A DNA stretch of 64,000 nucleotides from Massilia sp. METH4 (GTDB lineage: Bacteria; Pseudomonadota; Gammaproteobacteria; Burkholderiales; Burkholderiaceae_D). The stretch covers positions 1,612,001-1,676,000 of the forward strand of contig NZ_CP146614.1 of the NCBI RefSeq assembly GCF_037094685.1, read 5' to 3'. Every line of letters begins with the position of its first letter. Within the stretch, counting starts at the first letter, position 1. Made by a program: the position numbers and the translations under genes. The notes under the pieces are model-generated. The model was given only the letters and a program-made list of their open reading frames with translations. It was not told where the DNA came from and made no database searches. Shown piece by piece: positions 34,903 through 45,458 of this stretch.

Positions 34903-35835
34903 ATGCGCATCCTGCTGTACCGGAGCGATGGCAACACGGCACCCTGGGCCGACGACTTCGCGCGCCACCTGCCCGGGGCAGAGTGCGTGACGTGGAGCGA
35001 AGGCGACAAGCCGCCGCCCTGCGACTACGCGGTGGTGTGGGCGCCGCCCGAGGCGATGCTGCGCGAGCTGGCCGAGGTAAAGGCGGTGTTCCTGATGGGT
35101 GCCGGCGCCGACGCGATTCTCAAGCATGGCAGCGCCCTCCCCGCTCACGTGCCGCTCGTGCGGCTGGGCGACGCGGGCATGGGCGTGCAGATGGGCGAGT
35201 ACGTCGTCCATGCGGTGCTGCGCCATTACCGCCGCTTCGACCAGTACGAGGACCAGGCCGCGGTGGGCGAATGGCGAGCGCTGGTCACGCACGATCGTGC
35301 CACGTTCACGGTCGGCGTGATGGGCGCCGGTGCGCTGGGCCGGCGCGTGCTGGACTGCCTGCGCCCGTTCGGCTTTCCCTTGCAGGCGTGGTCGCGCAGC
35401 GAGAAAGACATCGACGGCGTGCGCTGCTTCGCTGGCAACGAGGGACTCGATGCCTTCCTGCGCAGCACACGCGTGGTGGTCTGCATGCTGCCGCTGACGG
35501 ATACCACGGCCAACATCCTGAACCGCGCCAACCTTGGCAAGCTGCCGCATGGCGCCTACGTGATCAATGTGGCGCGCGGTGCCCACGTCTCCGAGCCGGA
35601 CCTGCTGGCCTATATCAGGTCGGGACACATCGCCGGTGCGACGCTGGACGTGTTCCGCAACGAACCGCTGCCGCGCCAGCATCCGTTCTGGGACGAGCCA
35701 CGCATCACGATCACGCCGCACATCTCCGCGCTGACGCTGCGCGACGAGAGCGTGCGGCAAATCGCCGGCAAGATCGGGCAGCTGGAGCGGGGCGAGCCGG
35801 TTGCGGATGTCATCAACAGAGAACTGGGGTACTGA
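34903..35835 (+). CDS. Glyoxylate/hydroxypyruvate reductase A-like 2-hydroxyacid dehydrogenase
   Basis: A 310-residue D-2-hydroxyacid dehydrogenase of the GhrA type. The NAD(P)-binding motif GVMGAGALGRRVLD is at about 139-152; Arg225 in NVARGAHVSEPDL, Glu in LDVFRNEPLP and His in TPHISAL form the expected catalytic set. It reduces glyoxylate, hydroxypyruvate or a related 2-keto acid. It lies 10 bases after liuD and directly before the lyase gene; this is not a standard liu gene, and any link to leucine breakdown is unproven. Confidence 0.88.
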   Translation: MRILLYRSDGNTAPWADDFARHLPGAECVTWSEGDKPPPCDYAVVWAPPEAMLRELAEVKAVFLMGAGADAILKHGSALPAHVPLVRLGDAGMGVQMGEYVVHAVLRHYRRFDQYEDQAAVGEWRALVTHDRATFTVGVMGAGALGRRVLDCLRPFGFPLQAWSRSEKDIDGVRCFAGNEGLDAFLRSTRVVVCMLPLTDTTANILNRANLGKLPHGAYVINVARGAHVSEPDLLAYIRSGHIAGATLDVFRNEPLPRQHPFWDEPRITITPHISALTLRDESVRQIAGKIGQLERGEPVADVINRELGY

Positions 35836-36744
35836 ATGAACCTGCCGAAAAAAGTGAAGATCGTCGAAGTGGGACCGCGCGACGGCCTGCAGAACGAGAA
35901 GGAAAACGTGCCTGCCGAGGTGAAGATCGCACTGGTCGACCGCCTGAGCGCCGCCGGCTTCCCGAACGTGGAGGCGGCCGCGTTCGTGTCGCCGAAGTGG
36001 GTGCCGCAGATGGCGACCAGCGGCGAGGTCATGGAGCGCATCGCGCGCAAGCCGGGCGTCATCTACTCGGCGCTGACGCCGAACATGCAGGGCTTCGAGG
36101 CCGCGCTGGCGGCAAGGGCTGACGAGGTGGTGATCTTCGGTGCCGCATCCGAGGCTTTCTCGCAGCGCAACATCAACTGCTCGATCGCCGAGTCGATCGC
36201 CCGCTTCGAACCGGTGGCACGCGCCGCCAAGGAACACGGCGTGCGGCTGCGCGGCAGCATCAGCACGGCGTTCGGGTGCCCCTACCAGGGCGAGGTGCCT
36301 CTGGCAGCGGTGGCGGACGTAGTGGCGCGCATGCGCGACCTGGGCTGCGACGAGATCGATATCGCCGACACGATCGGCGTCGCCACGCCGCGGCATGCAC
36401 AGGCGGTGATGGAAACGGCGATCCGCGCTTTTCGCATCGATGGCCTGTCGGGCCACTTCCACGATACGTATGGCCAGGCGCTGGCGAATATCTACGCCTC
36501 GCTGGAACTGGGGATTTCGATCTTCCACTCGTCCGTGGCCGGCCTGGGCGGCTGCCCGTATGCGAAAGGCGCCACCGGCAACGTGGCCACCGAGGACGTG
36601 CTGTACATGATGAATGGCCTGGGCATCGAGACCGGGGTGGACCTCGACGCCGTGGTCGACGCCGGCCACTACATCTCGCAATTCCTCGGCCGCAAGAGCT
36701 CCAGCCGCGCCGGGAACGCGCTGCTGGCCAAGCGCGGCGGTTGA
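35836..36744 (+). CDS. liuE: Hydroxymethylglutaryl-CoA lyase
   Basis: A 302-residue TIM-barrel lyase that splits HMG-CoA into acetoacetate and acetyl-CoA, the last step of leucine catabolism. Arg15 is in VGPRDGLQNE, metal-binding His207/His209 in GHFHDTYG, and catalytic Cys240 in GLGGCPYAKGATGN. The ATG begins at the base after the upstream stop codon. It ends the liu/bio operon; a repeat element and a bidirectional terminator follow. Confidence 0.95.
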   Translation: MNLPKKVKIVEVGPRDGLQNEKENVPAEVKIALVDRLSAAGFPNVEAAAFVSPKWVPQMATSGEVMERIARKPGVIYSALTPNMQGFEAALAARADEVVIFGAASEAFSQRNINCSIAESIARFEPVARAAKEHGVRLRGSISTAFGCPYQGEVPLAAVADVVARMRDLGCDEIDIADTIGVATPRHAQAVMETAIRAFRIDGLSGHFHDTYGQALANIYASLELGISIFHSSVAGLGGCPYAKGATGNVATEDVLYMMNGLGIETGVDLDAVVDAGHYISQFLGRKSSSRAGNALLAKRGG

Positions 36745-36751
36745 TTGGCTG

Positions 36752-36815
36752 CCGAGTTCGTGTCTCGCGGGGCCAGACCCCGGGGACACGGCCCCAAACG
36801 TCCGAGACACATGGG
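36752..36815. repeat. Palindromic gene-end element (GTGTCTCG/CGAGACAC)
   Basis: GTGTCTCG at 36760-36767 and CGAGACAC at 36803-36810 are perfect 8-base arms. The interior is itself GC-rich and partly palindromic (GGGGCCAGACCCCGGGG). It lies just after the liuE stop and resembles the other gene-end hairpins of this window. Confidence 0.55.
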
Positions 36816-36860
36816 CAATGCCTGCTGGCCAGGCTCACCATCAGGCCGGCGCGCAAACAA

Positions 36861-36892
36861 AAAACCCCGCAAGCCGAAACTTGCGGGGTTTT
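36861..36892. terminator. Bidirectional intrinsic terminator
   Basis: AAAACCCCGCAAG and CTTGCGGGGTTTT pair perfectly over 13 bases around a 6-base loop. The A and T tracts at the two ends make it usable from both sides. It would terminate the liu/bio operon from the left and the tRNA-Pro gene from the right. Confidence 0.9.
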
Positions 36893-36903
36893 CCGTTGAA
36901 TCT

Positions 36904-36980
<77 letters not shown>

Positions 36981-37105
36981 AAGAGCAGTGATAATACGCC
37001 GAACCACCCCGCCAGTCAAGTCACGTACGAAATATTCGTCACGGGATGCACATATCAAATGAGCAATATGAGAATATAAGCATCCCTGTTCCAGGACTTG
37101 GAGCC

Positions 37106-37723
37106 ATGCAACAGACCCTGACTTACCCCAACGGGCCACGCCGCGGCGGGCTCGTGGCGGGCCTTGCCGTCTCGATTTTGCTGCACGTGTTGCTGCTGGC
37201 GTTGTGGCGCACGCCGACCACGCCGCCCGTGCCGTCGGACGCGCGGCGCTGGACGGAGCCACTCACGGTCCGCATCCTGCCACCTCCGCCGAAGCCGGTG
37301 GCCCGCGCCGAGCCGCCGGAACCAGCGGCGAAGCCGGACAAGCCAGTTGTCCGGCGGGCGCCGCCGCGTGCCATGGCAGAACGCGCACAGCCGGAGTCCG
37401 ACAATGCCGCCCCGCCGGCCATGACGGTCGTGCCGGCGCCCGCCGCCGAACCGGCCGCCGAGGAGAGCGCGCCGAAGTTCGATCCGGAAGCGGCGCGGGC
37501 CGCGGCGCGCGGCATGGCGAACGACCTGGATGGGCCGTCGAAGAACTGGGTGGCCGAAAAGCTCAACAAGGGCAAGGAGTGGAAGGAAACGAAGGAACAG
37601 CGCCTGGGCCGCAATATCGAGAACTCCGCGCGCCCCGACTGCAAGACCGCGTACGCGGGCGCCGGCCTGCTGGCGCCGCTCGTCATGTTGATGGACAAGA
37701 AAGACAGTGGCTGCAAATTCTGA
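37106..37723 (+). CDS. Single-span proline/alanine-rich membrane protein
   Basis: A 205-residue protein with one TM helix (about 15-31, GLVAGLAVSILLHVLLLAL) and a long Pro/Ala-rich periplasmic stretch, like the N-terminal part of TonB or TolA. The C-terminal 60 residues (AKLNKGKEWKETKEQRLGR... and two Cys, CKTAY and GCKF) are not a TonB domain. I recognise no family. GGAG lies before the ATG, and GST follows 13 bases after the stop. Confidence 0.7.
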   Translation: MQQTLTYPNGPRRGGLVAGLAVSILLHVLLLALWRTPTTPPVPSDARRWTEPLTVRILPPPPKPVARAEPPEPAAKPDKPVVRRAPPRAMAERAQPESDNAAPPAMTVVPAPAAEPAAEESAPKFDPEAARAAARGMANDLDGPSKNWVAEKLNKGKEWKETKEQRLGRNIENSARPDCKTAYAGAGLLAPLVMLMDKKDSGCKF

Positions 37724-37736
37724 CGAAAGGACAACG

Positions 37737-38348
37737 ATGCTGACCATCCTGGGCAAACGCCCCTCGATCAATGTGCGCAAGGTGCTGTGGACTTGCCGCC
37801 TGCTGGAATTGCCGTATGAGCTGGAGCCGTGGGGCAAGGGGGAACGCGACCCGAACGTGCCCGAGTTCCTGGCCTTGAACCCCAACGCGCAGGTGCCGGT
37901 GCTGCGCGACGGCGACACGGTGCTGTGGGAATCGAACACGATCTGCCGCTACCTCGCGCACGACACGTTCCTGCTGCCGGCCGACCGGCTCGAGCGTGCC
38001 CGCATCGAACAATGGATGGATTGGCAAGCCACCGAACTGAACCCGGCATGGCGCGCGCCCGTGCTGACCCTGCTGCGCGGCAGCACGCAATTCACGCCGG
38101 AAGAGGTGGCGGCCGGCGTGCGCGCGTGGAACGCGAAAATGACGTTGCTGGACCGCCAGCTGGAGCGCACCGGCGCCTTCGTTGCGGGCGACAAGCTCTC
38201 GCTGGCCGACGTGGTCATCGGCGTTTCCGTGCACCGCTGGCGCGGCACACCGATCGAACGCGTCGACCTGCCCGCCGTGGCCGCCTACATGGAGCGGCTG
38301 GCGCAAGTGCCGGGCTATGCCGAGAATTGCGGGCCCGACACGCCGTAA
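37737..38348 (+). CDS. Glutathione S-transferase family protein
   Basis: A 203-residue cytosolic GST. The thioredoxin-like N domain starts MLTILGKRPSINVRKVLW and includes PNAQVPVL and the GSH-binding WESNTICRYLA; the helical C domain includes FVAGDKLSLADV. The substrate is not predictable. AAAGG precedes the ATG. The gene converges on rsmI; the two are separated by paired hairpins. Confidence 0.88.
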   Translation: MLTILGKRPSINVRKVLWTCRLLELPYELEPWGKGERDPNVPEFLALNPNAQVPVLRDGDTVLWESNTICRYLAHDTFLLPADRLERARIEQWMDWQATELNPAWRAPVLTLLRGSTQFTPEEVAAGVRAWNAKMTLLDRQLERTGAFVAGDKLSLADVVIGVSVHRWRGTPIERVDLPAVAAYMERLAQVPGYAENCGPDTP

Positions 38349-38393
38349 AACCGGTGACAGGCCCCGATATTTGCCAGTGCAAAAAATTGCTCC

Positions 38394-38460
38394 AAAAATG
38401 GGGACAGACCCCATTTTTCTGGAAATAGTTGCCTGGAAAATGGGGTCTGTCCCCATTTTT
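38394..38460. repeat. Paired inverted hairpins, GGGGACAGACCCC type; likely shared terminator
   Basis: Two hairpins, AAAATGGGG/CCCCATTTT around ACAGA (38394-38418) and the same around TCTGT (38437-38460), are inverted copies of each other. They can form two short stems or one long one. They sit between convergent GST and rsmI genes, and the A/T tracts allow termination in both directions. The upstream GGTGACAGGCCCC at 38352 recalls the 41-base array at 25.1 kb. Confidence 0.85.
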
Positions 38461-38473
38461 GAGGAAAGTTTTC

Positions 38474-39382
38474 CTAGCCTTCACCTTTCAATGCCAGCGC
38501 CCGGTCGTACAGGGCGTTTTTCTTTTGCCCGGTGATCTGCGCGGCCAGGCTGGCGGCCTGTTTCAGCGGCAGCTCGGCCAGCAGGATCTTCAGGATGCGC
38601 TCGGCCTCCGCCTCCTGGGCATCGGTTTGCGCGGGTGCGCCTTCGACCAGCACGACGAACTCACCCTTCTCCCGGTGCGCGTCGCCGGCCAGCCAGGCCG
38701 CAGCTTCGGCCAGTGGGCAGCGGTGGATTTCCTCGAACAGCTTGGTGAGCTCGCGGGCAAACACGACCTGGCGCGTGGGCTCGAATGCGGCCACGAGCGA
38801 TTGCGTGAATTCGGCGATGCGATGCGGCGCCTCGTAGAACACCAGCGTTGCGGCCACGTTGCGCAGGCTGGCGAGCACGGTCTCGCGCTGCTTCGGCTTC
38901 GCCGGCAGGAAGCCCACGAAATGGAACTGGTCGTTCACGAGCCCACTGGCGGACAGCGCCGTGATAGCGGCCGACGCGCCGGGCAGCGGCACCACGCGCA
39001 AGCCCGCGGCGCGAACCGCGTCGACGATCTTCGCGCCCGGGTCGGACACTGCGGGCGTGCCCGCGTCGGACACCAGGGCGATGCGCTCTCCCCCCTGCAG
39101 GCGCCGCACGATCGCCTCGCCCGCTTCCCTTTCGTTATGCATGTGCGCGGCCAGCAGGGGCTTGCTGATGCCGAAGCGCTGCATCAGGTGGGCAGTGTTG
39201 CGCGTGTCCTCGCAAGCGATCGCGTCGACCAGTCCGAGAACGTGCAGCGCCCGCAGGCCGATGTCGGTAACATTGCCGATGGGGGTGGCCACTACATACA
39301 ATGTTGCCGTAGGATATGTCTGAAGCGCGGTCTCGCCGAGCACCGGCAGGGCGGCGATCGGGCTGGATTCGTGAACTGTCAT
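38474..39382 (-). CDS. rsmI: 16S rRNA (cytidine1402-2'-O)-methyltransferase
   Basis: A 302-residue tetrapyrrole-methylase-fold protein. Signatures are TLYVVATPIGNVTDIGLRAL, ACEDTRNTAHLM, LVSDAGTPAVSDPG and GFLPAKPKQRE. It methylates C1402 in the 16S decoding centre. No strong ribosome site precedes the ATG. It is divergent from the lpoA-like gene by 10 bases, the arrangement seen in E. coli and many proteobacteria. Confidence 0.95.
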   Translation of the reverse strand: MTVHESSPIAALPVLGETALQTYPTATLYVVATPIGNVTDIGLRALHVLGLVDAIACEDTRNTAHLMQRFGISKPLLAAHMHNEREAGEAIVRRLQGGERIALVSDAGTPAVSDPGAKIVDAVRAAGLRVVPLPGASAAITALSASGLVNDQFHFVGFLPAKPKQRETVLASLRNVAATLVFYEAPHRIAEFTQSLVAAFEPTRQVVFARELTKLFEEIHRCPLAEAAAWLAGDAHREKGEFVVLVEGAPAQTDAQEAEAERILKILLAELPLKQAASLAAQITGQKKNALYDRALALKGEG

Positions 39383-39392
39383 TGGGGGTAGG

Positions 39393-40673
39393 ATGCTCGC
39401 TGAAAAGATCAAAACACTGCTGTTGTGCGTGGTGGCCGCGCTTTCCGTGTCCGCTTGCAGCACGCCGTGCGGCAGCCCGGGGGCATTGTGCGCGCCAATC
39501 GAAACCGTGACAAGCCCGCCGCCGCGCGTGACGGCGCCGCCCGAGCGGCCGCCCGCGCCGCCGCCGGAAGAAGCGGCACAGGTGGAAACCTTCGCGGTCG
39601 CCATGCCCGGCGCCGCGCCCGAGGAACAGGCCGCCGCCGCGGTGCCCGGCCAGCCGGTGCGCGTGGGCCTCATGCTGCCGCTGCGCTCCGAAGCGCTGGG
39701 CCGCGCCGCCGACGCGGTGCGCGCCGGCTTCATGGCGGCGTGGGAACGCGAAGGCGCCGGCTTCGAAGTGACCGTCGTCGAGACGGGCGATGCGGCAAGC
39801 GATGTCCTCTCCACCTACCAGAACGCCCAGGCGCAGCACGACATTATCGTGGGCCCGCTGGCCCGCTCCGCCGTTACCGCCGTCGCCGGCAGCCCGCTGG
39901 TGAACAAGCCCACCATCGCGCTGAACCATCCGGAGGGCCGCGAAGGCACCGTGCTGCCGCCGAAGATGCTGTCGATCGGCCTGTCGATCGAGGAAGAGGC
40001 GCGGCAGGTGGCCGACTGGGCGGCGCGCGAGCACCCCGGCGCGAACGTGATCATCGTCTCCGGCAGCACCGCATGGCAGCGCCGCATCGCCACCGCATTC
40101 GCCGATCATGCGCCGAAAGTGGGCATGGCCACCAAGACGCTCGAACTCACCGCGCTGAACGGCTACCTGAGCGATCCGGAACTGGTGGCGCTGCGCGCCC
40201 GCCTCGTCGAGCAGCCGGTGGACCTGCTGTTCGCCGCGCTCGACGCCGACCAGGCCCGCCAGCTGCGCGTGGCCCTCTCCGCCCCGCCGCTGGGCGAGAT
40301 TCCGCTGTACGGCACCTCGTCGCTGAACCCCGGCCGCGTGTCGCTGTACCAGGGCCCCGAGCTCGACGGCGTGAAGCTGCTCGACCTGCCCTGGCAGATC
40401 CAGCGCGACAGCCCCATGGTGGCGAGCTACCCGCAACCGGTACCGCGCGACGAGGAGCGCCTCACCGCCGACATGGAGCGCCTGTATGCGCTCGGCATCG
40501 ACGCCTTCCGCGTGGCGCGCGAAATCGCGTTGCGCCCCGGCCAGCCGATCTCGCTCGATGGCGTGACGGGCAAGCTCTCGATCGACTTTGGCAGCGGCCC
40601 GGCGCGCGTGAAGCGCCTGGAACCTGCCGCCGTCTACCGCAACGGCGTGCCCGTGCCCCTCGCCACGCCCTGA
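39393..40673 (+). CDS. LpoA/LppC-type penicillin-binding protein activator lipoprotein
   Basis: A 426-residue lipoprotein, lipobox VSAC with Cys22. A Pro-rich linker (about 45-85) is followed by a periplasmic-binding-protein-like LppC domain (VRVGLMLPLRSEALG, HDIIVGPLARSAV). In enterobacteria LpoA activates PBP1A from the outer membrane. The N-terminal TPR domain of E. coli LpoA (678 residues) is missing, as in many betaproteobacteria. Synteny with rsmI, yraN, diaA and dolP supports the call. Confidence 0.85.
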   Translation: MLAEKIKTLLLCVVAALSVSACSTPCGSPGALCAPIETVTSPPPRVTAPPERPPAPPPEEAAQVETFAVAMPGAAPEEQAAAAVPGQPVRVGLMLPLRSEALGRAADAVRAGFMAAWEREGAGFEVTVVETGDAASDVLSTYQNAQAQHDIIVGPLARSAVTAVAGSPLVNKPTIALNHPEGREGTVLPPKMLSIGLSIEEEARQVADWAAREHPGANVIIVSGSTAWQRRIATAFADHAPKVGMATKTLELTALNGYLSDPELVALRARLVEQPVDLLFAALDADQARQLRVALSAPPLGEIPLYGTSSLNPGRVSLYQGPELDGVKLLDLPWQIQRDSPMVASYPQPVPRDEERLTADMERLYALGIDAFRVAREIALRPGQPISLDGVTGKLSIDFGSGPARVKRLEPAAVYRNGVPVPLATP

Positions 40674-40698
40674 GTTCCACGCCTGAGGTCCATACCCC

Positions 40699-41055
40699 AT
40701 GGCCCGCACCGACAAACAGGAAAACGGCCAGCTGGGCGAGGATGCCGCCCTCGAGCACCTGCGGCGCCACGGCCTCGCGCTGGTGGAGCGCAACTTCCGC
40801 TGCAAGGGCGGGGAACTCGACCTGATCATGCGCGACGGCGCCAACCTCGTGTTCGTGGAGGTGCGCCGGCGCCGCAGCCGCGCCTTCGGCGGTGCCGCCG
40901 CCAGCATCACGCCCGCCAAGCAGCGCCGCATGAAGATCGCCGCGCAGGTCTACCTGCTGCGTTTTCCCAGGCTGCCGCCCTGCCGCTTCGACGTGGTGGC
41001 GATCGATGGCGACGAGATCGAGTGGCTGAAGAACGTGATGGTGGACGACCGGTGA
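40699..41055 (+). CDS. yraN: YraN family protein (UPF0102), nuclease-like
   Basis: A 118-residue protein with the endonuclease-like core GELDLIMRDGANLVFVEVRRR (about 34-54), which keeps the E-x-D-x-I and V-x-F-V-E-V-R elements of Holliday-resolvase-like folds. Function is not settled. It lies 25 bases after the lpoA-like gene and, in the usual order, directly before diaA; here a 3-kb sensor gene intervenes. Confidence 0.9.
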   Translation: MARTDKQENGQLGEDAALEHLRRHGLALVERNFRCKGGELDLIMRDGANLVFVEVRRRRSRAFGGAAASITPAKQRRMKIAAQVYLLRFPRLPPCRFDVVAIDGDEIEWLKNVMVDDR

Positions 41056-41080
41056 CAGTCCGGCGGGCGGATGCTTTACC

Positions 41081-44000
41081 ATGACCGGTTTCCGGCCTGC
41101 CCCTCCGTTCCACCTGATGATCCTGCGCGCGTTCAAGACCCTGCCGCTGTTGCTGCTGCTCCTGCTGCTGCTGATTATCGGGCATCCGTCTTCCTCCGCC
41201 GCGCCGGGTCCCCTGCTTTCCGATTACACGCACACCGCGTGGAGGGAGGTCGATGGCGCCCCCGGCGGCGTCACCAAGTTTGCGCAGGGGCCCGACGGAT
41301 GGCTGTGGATCGCCACGCCGAACGGCCTGTACCGGTTCGACGGCGTGCGTTTCGAGCGCATGGACAAGGTCTACGGACACCGGCTCGAGTCCAGCAACAT
41401 CATGGGCCTGACCGCCACGCCGGACGGCGCGGTCTGGGTCGGCTACCGCGTCGGCGGCGTGTCGGTATTCAGGAAGGATGGCACGCGCACCTACACGGAG
41501 AACGGGGGCCTGCAACCCGTCGGCGTGATGCATATCGAGCCGGCACCGGACGGTGCGATGTGGGTGGCGATGCGCGATGGCGTGGCAGTACACGCACCGG
41601 GCAGTGACCGGTTCCGCTACCTTGGCGCGGAGGAGGGCCTGCCGGCGCTGGGCGTGTTCCAGATCCTGTTCGCGCGCGATGGCACGACGTGGATCGGGAC
41701 GAACTCGGGCGCCTACTTCCGCCGGTCCGGCGAGCGCCGCTTCACCCACGCATGGCCGCGCAAGACCCTCGTTTCGCTATGCGAGGCGCCGGACGGCACG
41801 ATATGGGGCAACGATTTCGAGGGCGGCTACCACAGGGTGCGCACGGCGGCACCGCCCGCCGGGTACCCGGGCAGCCCCGAGCTCGCAGGCGTGAGCATGC
41901 GCTTCGACCGCCAGGGCACGATGTGGATGTTGCATGCGAACAGCGTGGAGCGCAAGGTGACGCCGGATGGCCGCGCCATGCCGGACCAGCTACTGTCCAC
42001 GGCGAACGGCATCAGCGGCCCCATGCTGGGCGCATCGTTCCAGGACCGCGAAGGCAATCTGTGGTTCGGCACGTCGCGCGGTATCGATCGGCTGCGGCCG
42101 AATCGCCTGCGCACCACGCCTTTCCCCCGGCAGCTCGAGTTTCCGGCGCTCGTGGCCGGACCGGAAGGCGATATGTGGGTGGGCGACTATGCGCGCGACC
42201 TGTGGCGGTATGGACCCGATGGGCCCATCGCCCGCGAAGTGCCGGGCAAGCTGACAGCCAGCTACACGGCACCGGACGGCGTGGTATGGCTGGGCGGCAT
42301 GGAAGGCGTGGTGCGGCGCGATCGGGACGGCACGGTGACCACGATCGGCTTTCCGGACGAAGTGAAGGGGCTGCGCGTGCACGCCCTCCAGCAGGACGGC
42401 GATGGCGCGCTGTGGGCATCGTTTTCGGCGGGCAAAGGCGTCTACAGGTTAGTCGACGGCGCCTGGAGCAAATCGGGCGGGCGGCAAGGCATTCCAGACC
42501 TGTTGACCACGACCATGGCACGCGATGCCGAAGGAAACCTCTGGATGGGGCATCTGCGCAGTCTCGTCACGATCGTCGGCGCGGCGAACGTGCGCGGGAT
42601 CGGACCGGACCAGGGCCTGCGGCTGGGCACCATCCTTGCGCTTCATGCCGATGGCAAGTCGATGTGGCTGGGTGGAGAAGAGGGCGTGGCGCTGTACCGG
42701 AATGGCCGTATCACCGCCCTGCACGGCGCGCGCGACGAACGCTTCCGCGGTATATCCGGCATCGTCCGCCTGCCCGGCGGCGAGCTGTGGCTCCACGGCG
42801 CCGACGGCCTGTACCGCATTGCCGCGCCCGCGATGGACCGTTGGCTGAAGGCCCCATCCACGGCCGTGCCATTCGAGCGTTTCGATGCGCAGGATGGCAT
42901 GCAGGGCCATGCGCCGCAATTGCGCCCGGTACCGTCGCTGCGCCGGTCGAGCGACGGCCTGTTGTGGTACGCGACCGCGGGATCGGTGGGCACCATCGAC
43001 CCGGCCAATATCCTGCGCAACCCGCTGCCACCGCCGGTCGAAATCGTGGACGCAGTCTCCGAGGGCGTGCGTTACGCCATCCGCGACGGAGTCCTGAACC
43101 TGCCGCAGGGAACGCGCAACCTGCAGCTCGACTTCACCGCGCTCTCGCTGTCGATTCCCGAGCGGGTGCGCCTGCGCTACCGGCTCGTGGGCCTCGATCC
43201 CGCGTGGCAGGAGGGGGCCGGGCGCCGCCAGGCGCATTACACGAACCTGGCGCCGGGCAGATACCGCTTCGAGGTGATCGCCTCGAACGAGGACGGTCTG
43301 TGGAACACGAATAGCGCGGTGCTCGACATCGACATTCCCCCGACTTTCCTGCAAAGCATGTGGTTCAAGCTCCTGCTGGTGGCCAGCGGCGCCCTGCTGC
43401 TGTACGCCGCCTATGCCTTGCGCCTGCGATACGTAACGCGCCGCATGCGCGAGCGCTGGGATGCGCGCCTGACGGAACGGACCCGCATCGCCCGCGCCCT
43501 GCACGACACGCTACTGCAAAGCATCCAGTCGCTGCTGCTGTCGTTCCACGCCCAGAGCTTGCACCTGAAGGAAGGTACACCGGAGCGTGCGCGCCTGGAC
43601 CATACGCTCGACCTGGCCGAGCAGCTGCTGGTGGAAGGCCGCGACCAGATCATGGCGCTGCGTGCCTCCTCCGCGCCCGAGGTGCTGGAATTGACCCTCG
43701 GCCAGTTCGGCAAGGGGCTGGCGGCGCACCGGCCGCACGCGTTCGACATGCAGGTGCTCGGCAAGCCGCGGCCGCTGCGCCCCGACGTGCACGAGGAAAT
43801 CTATGCCATCGCCCGCGAGGCGCTGTTCAACGCCTCGCATTACGCGGAAGCGACGCGCATCGCCCTGGAACTGGAATACGGCGCCGGCGCATTCGTTGCC
43901 CGGATCCGCGACGATGGCCGTGGCCTGGACGAGGCCGTGGCGACGGCCGGCCACCGCCCCGGCCACTATGGGCTGGTGGGGATGCGCGAGCGCGCCAATT

Positions 44001-44086
44001 GCATCGGCGGCACGCTCGAAATCGACAGCAAGCCGGGCGCCGGTGCGCGGATCACGGTCACCGTTCCCGCCAAAAAGGCCTACTGA
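41081..44086 (+). CDS. Hybrid propeller/Y_Y_Y sensor histidine kinase
   Basis: A 1001-residue transmembrane sensor. It has a signal/TM segment (about 20-35), a periplasmic two-component-propeller region (about 45-640, with repeats such as PDGWLWIATPNGLYRFDG and REGNLWFGTSRGIDRL), a Y_Y_Y domain (about 660-755, ending LAPGRYRFEVIASNEDG) and a TM helix (about 765-785). The HisKA_3 domain carries His808 (ARALHDTLLQS) and the ATPase G box is HYGLVGMRERA. NarL-type kinases need a LuxR-type response regulator, but none is nearby. An ATG at 41117 gives a tighter signal peptide. The ligand is unknown; propeller sensors often detect glycans. Confidence 0.88.
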   Translation: MTGFRPAPPFHLMILRAFKTLPLLLLLLLLLIIGHPSSSAAPGPLLSDYTHTAWREVDGAPGGVTKFAQGPDGWLWIATPNGLYRFDGVRFERMDKVYGHRLESSNIMGLTATPDGAVWVGYRVGGVSVFRKDGTRTYTENGGLQPVGVMHIEPAPDGAMWVAMRDGVAVHAPGSDRFRYLGAEEGLPALGVFQILFARDGTTWIGTNSGAYFRRSGERRFTHAWPRKTLVSLCEAPDGTIWGNDFEGGYHRVRTAAPPAGYPGSPELAGVSMRFDRQGTMWMLHANSVERKVTPDGRAMPDQLLSTANGISGPMLGASFQDREGNLWFGTSRGIDRLRPNRLRTTPFPRQLEFPALVAGPEGDMWVGDYARDLWRYGPDGPIAREVPGKLTASYTAPDGVVWLGGMEGVVRRDRDGTVTTIGFPDEVKGLRVHALQQDGDGALWASFSAGKGVYRLVDGAWSKSGGRQGIPDLLTTTMARDAEGNLWMGHLRSLVTIVGAANVRGIGPDQGLRLGTILALHADGKSMWLGGEEGVALYRNGRITALHGARDERFRGISGIVRLPGGELWLHGADGLYRIAAPAMDRWLKAPSTAVPFERFDAQDGMQGHAPQLRPVPSLRRSSDGLLWYATAGSVGTIDPANILRNPLPPPVEIVDAVSEGVRYAIRDGVLNLPQGTRNLQLDFTALSLSIPERVRLRYRLVGLDPAWQEGAGRRQAHYTNLAPGRYRFEVIASNEDGLWNTNSAVLDIDIPPTFLQSMWFKLLLVASGALLLYAAYALRLRYVTRRMRERWDARLTERTRIARALHDTLLQSIQSLLLSFHAQSLHLKEGTPERARLDHTLDLAEQLLVEGRDQIMALRASSAPEVLELTLGQFGKGLAAHRPHAFDMQVLGKPRPLRPDVHEEIYAIAREALFNASHYAEATRIALELEYGAGAFVARIRDDGRGLDEAVATAGHRPGHYGLVGMRERANCIGGTLEIDSKPGAGARITVTVPAKKAY

Positions 44087-44122
44087 GCCAGGTAGGGACA
44101 TCGACAGATGTCCTTTTGTTAA

Positions 44123-45443
<1,321 letters not shown>

Positions 45444-45458
45444 CCGTCCGGCGGCATC

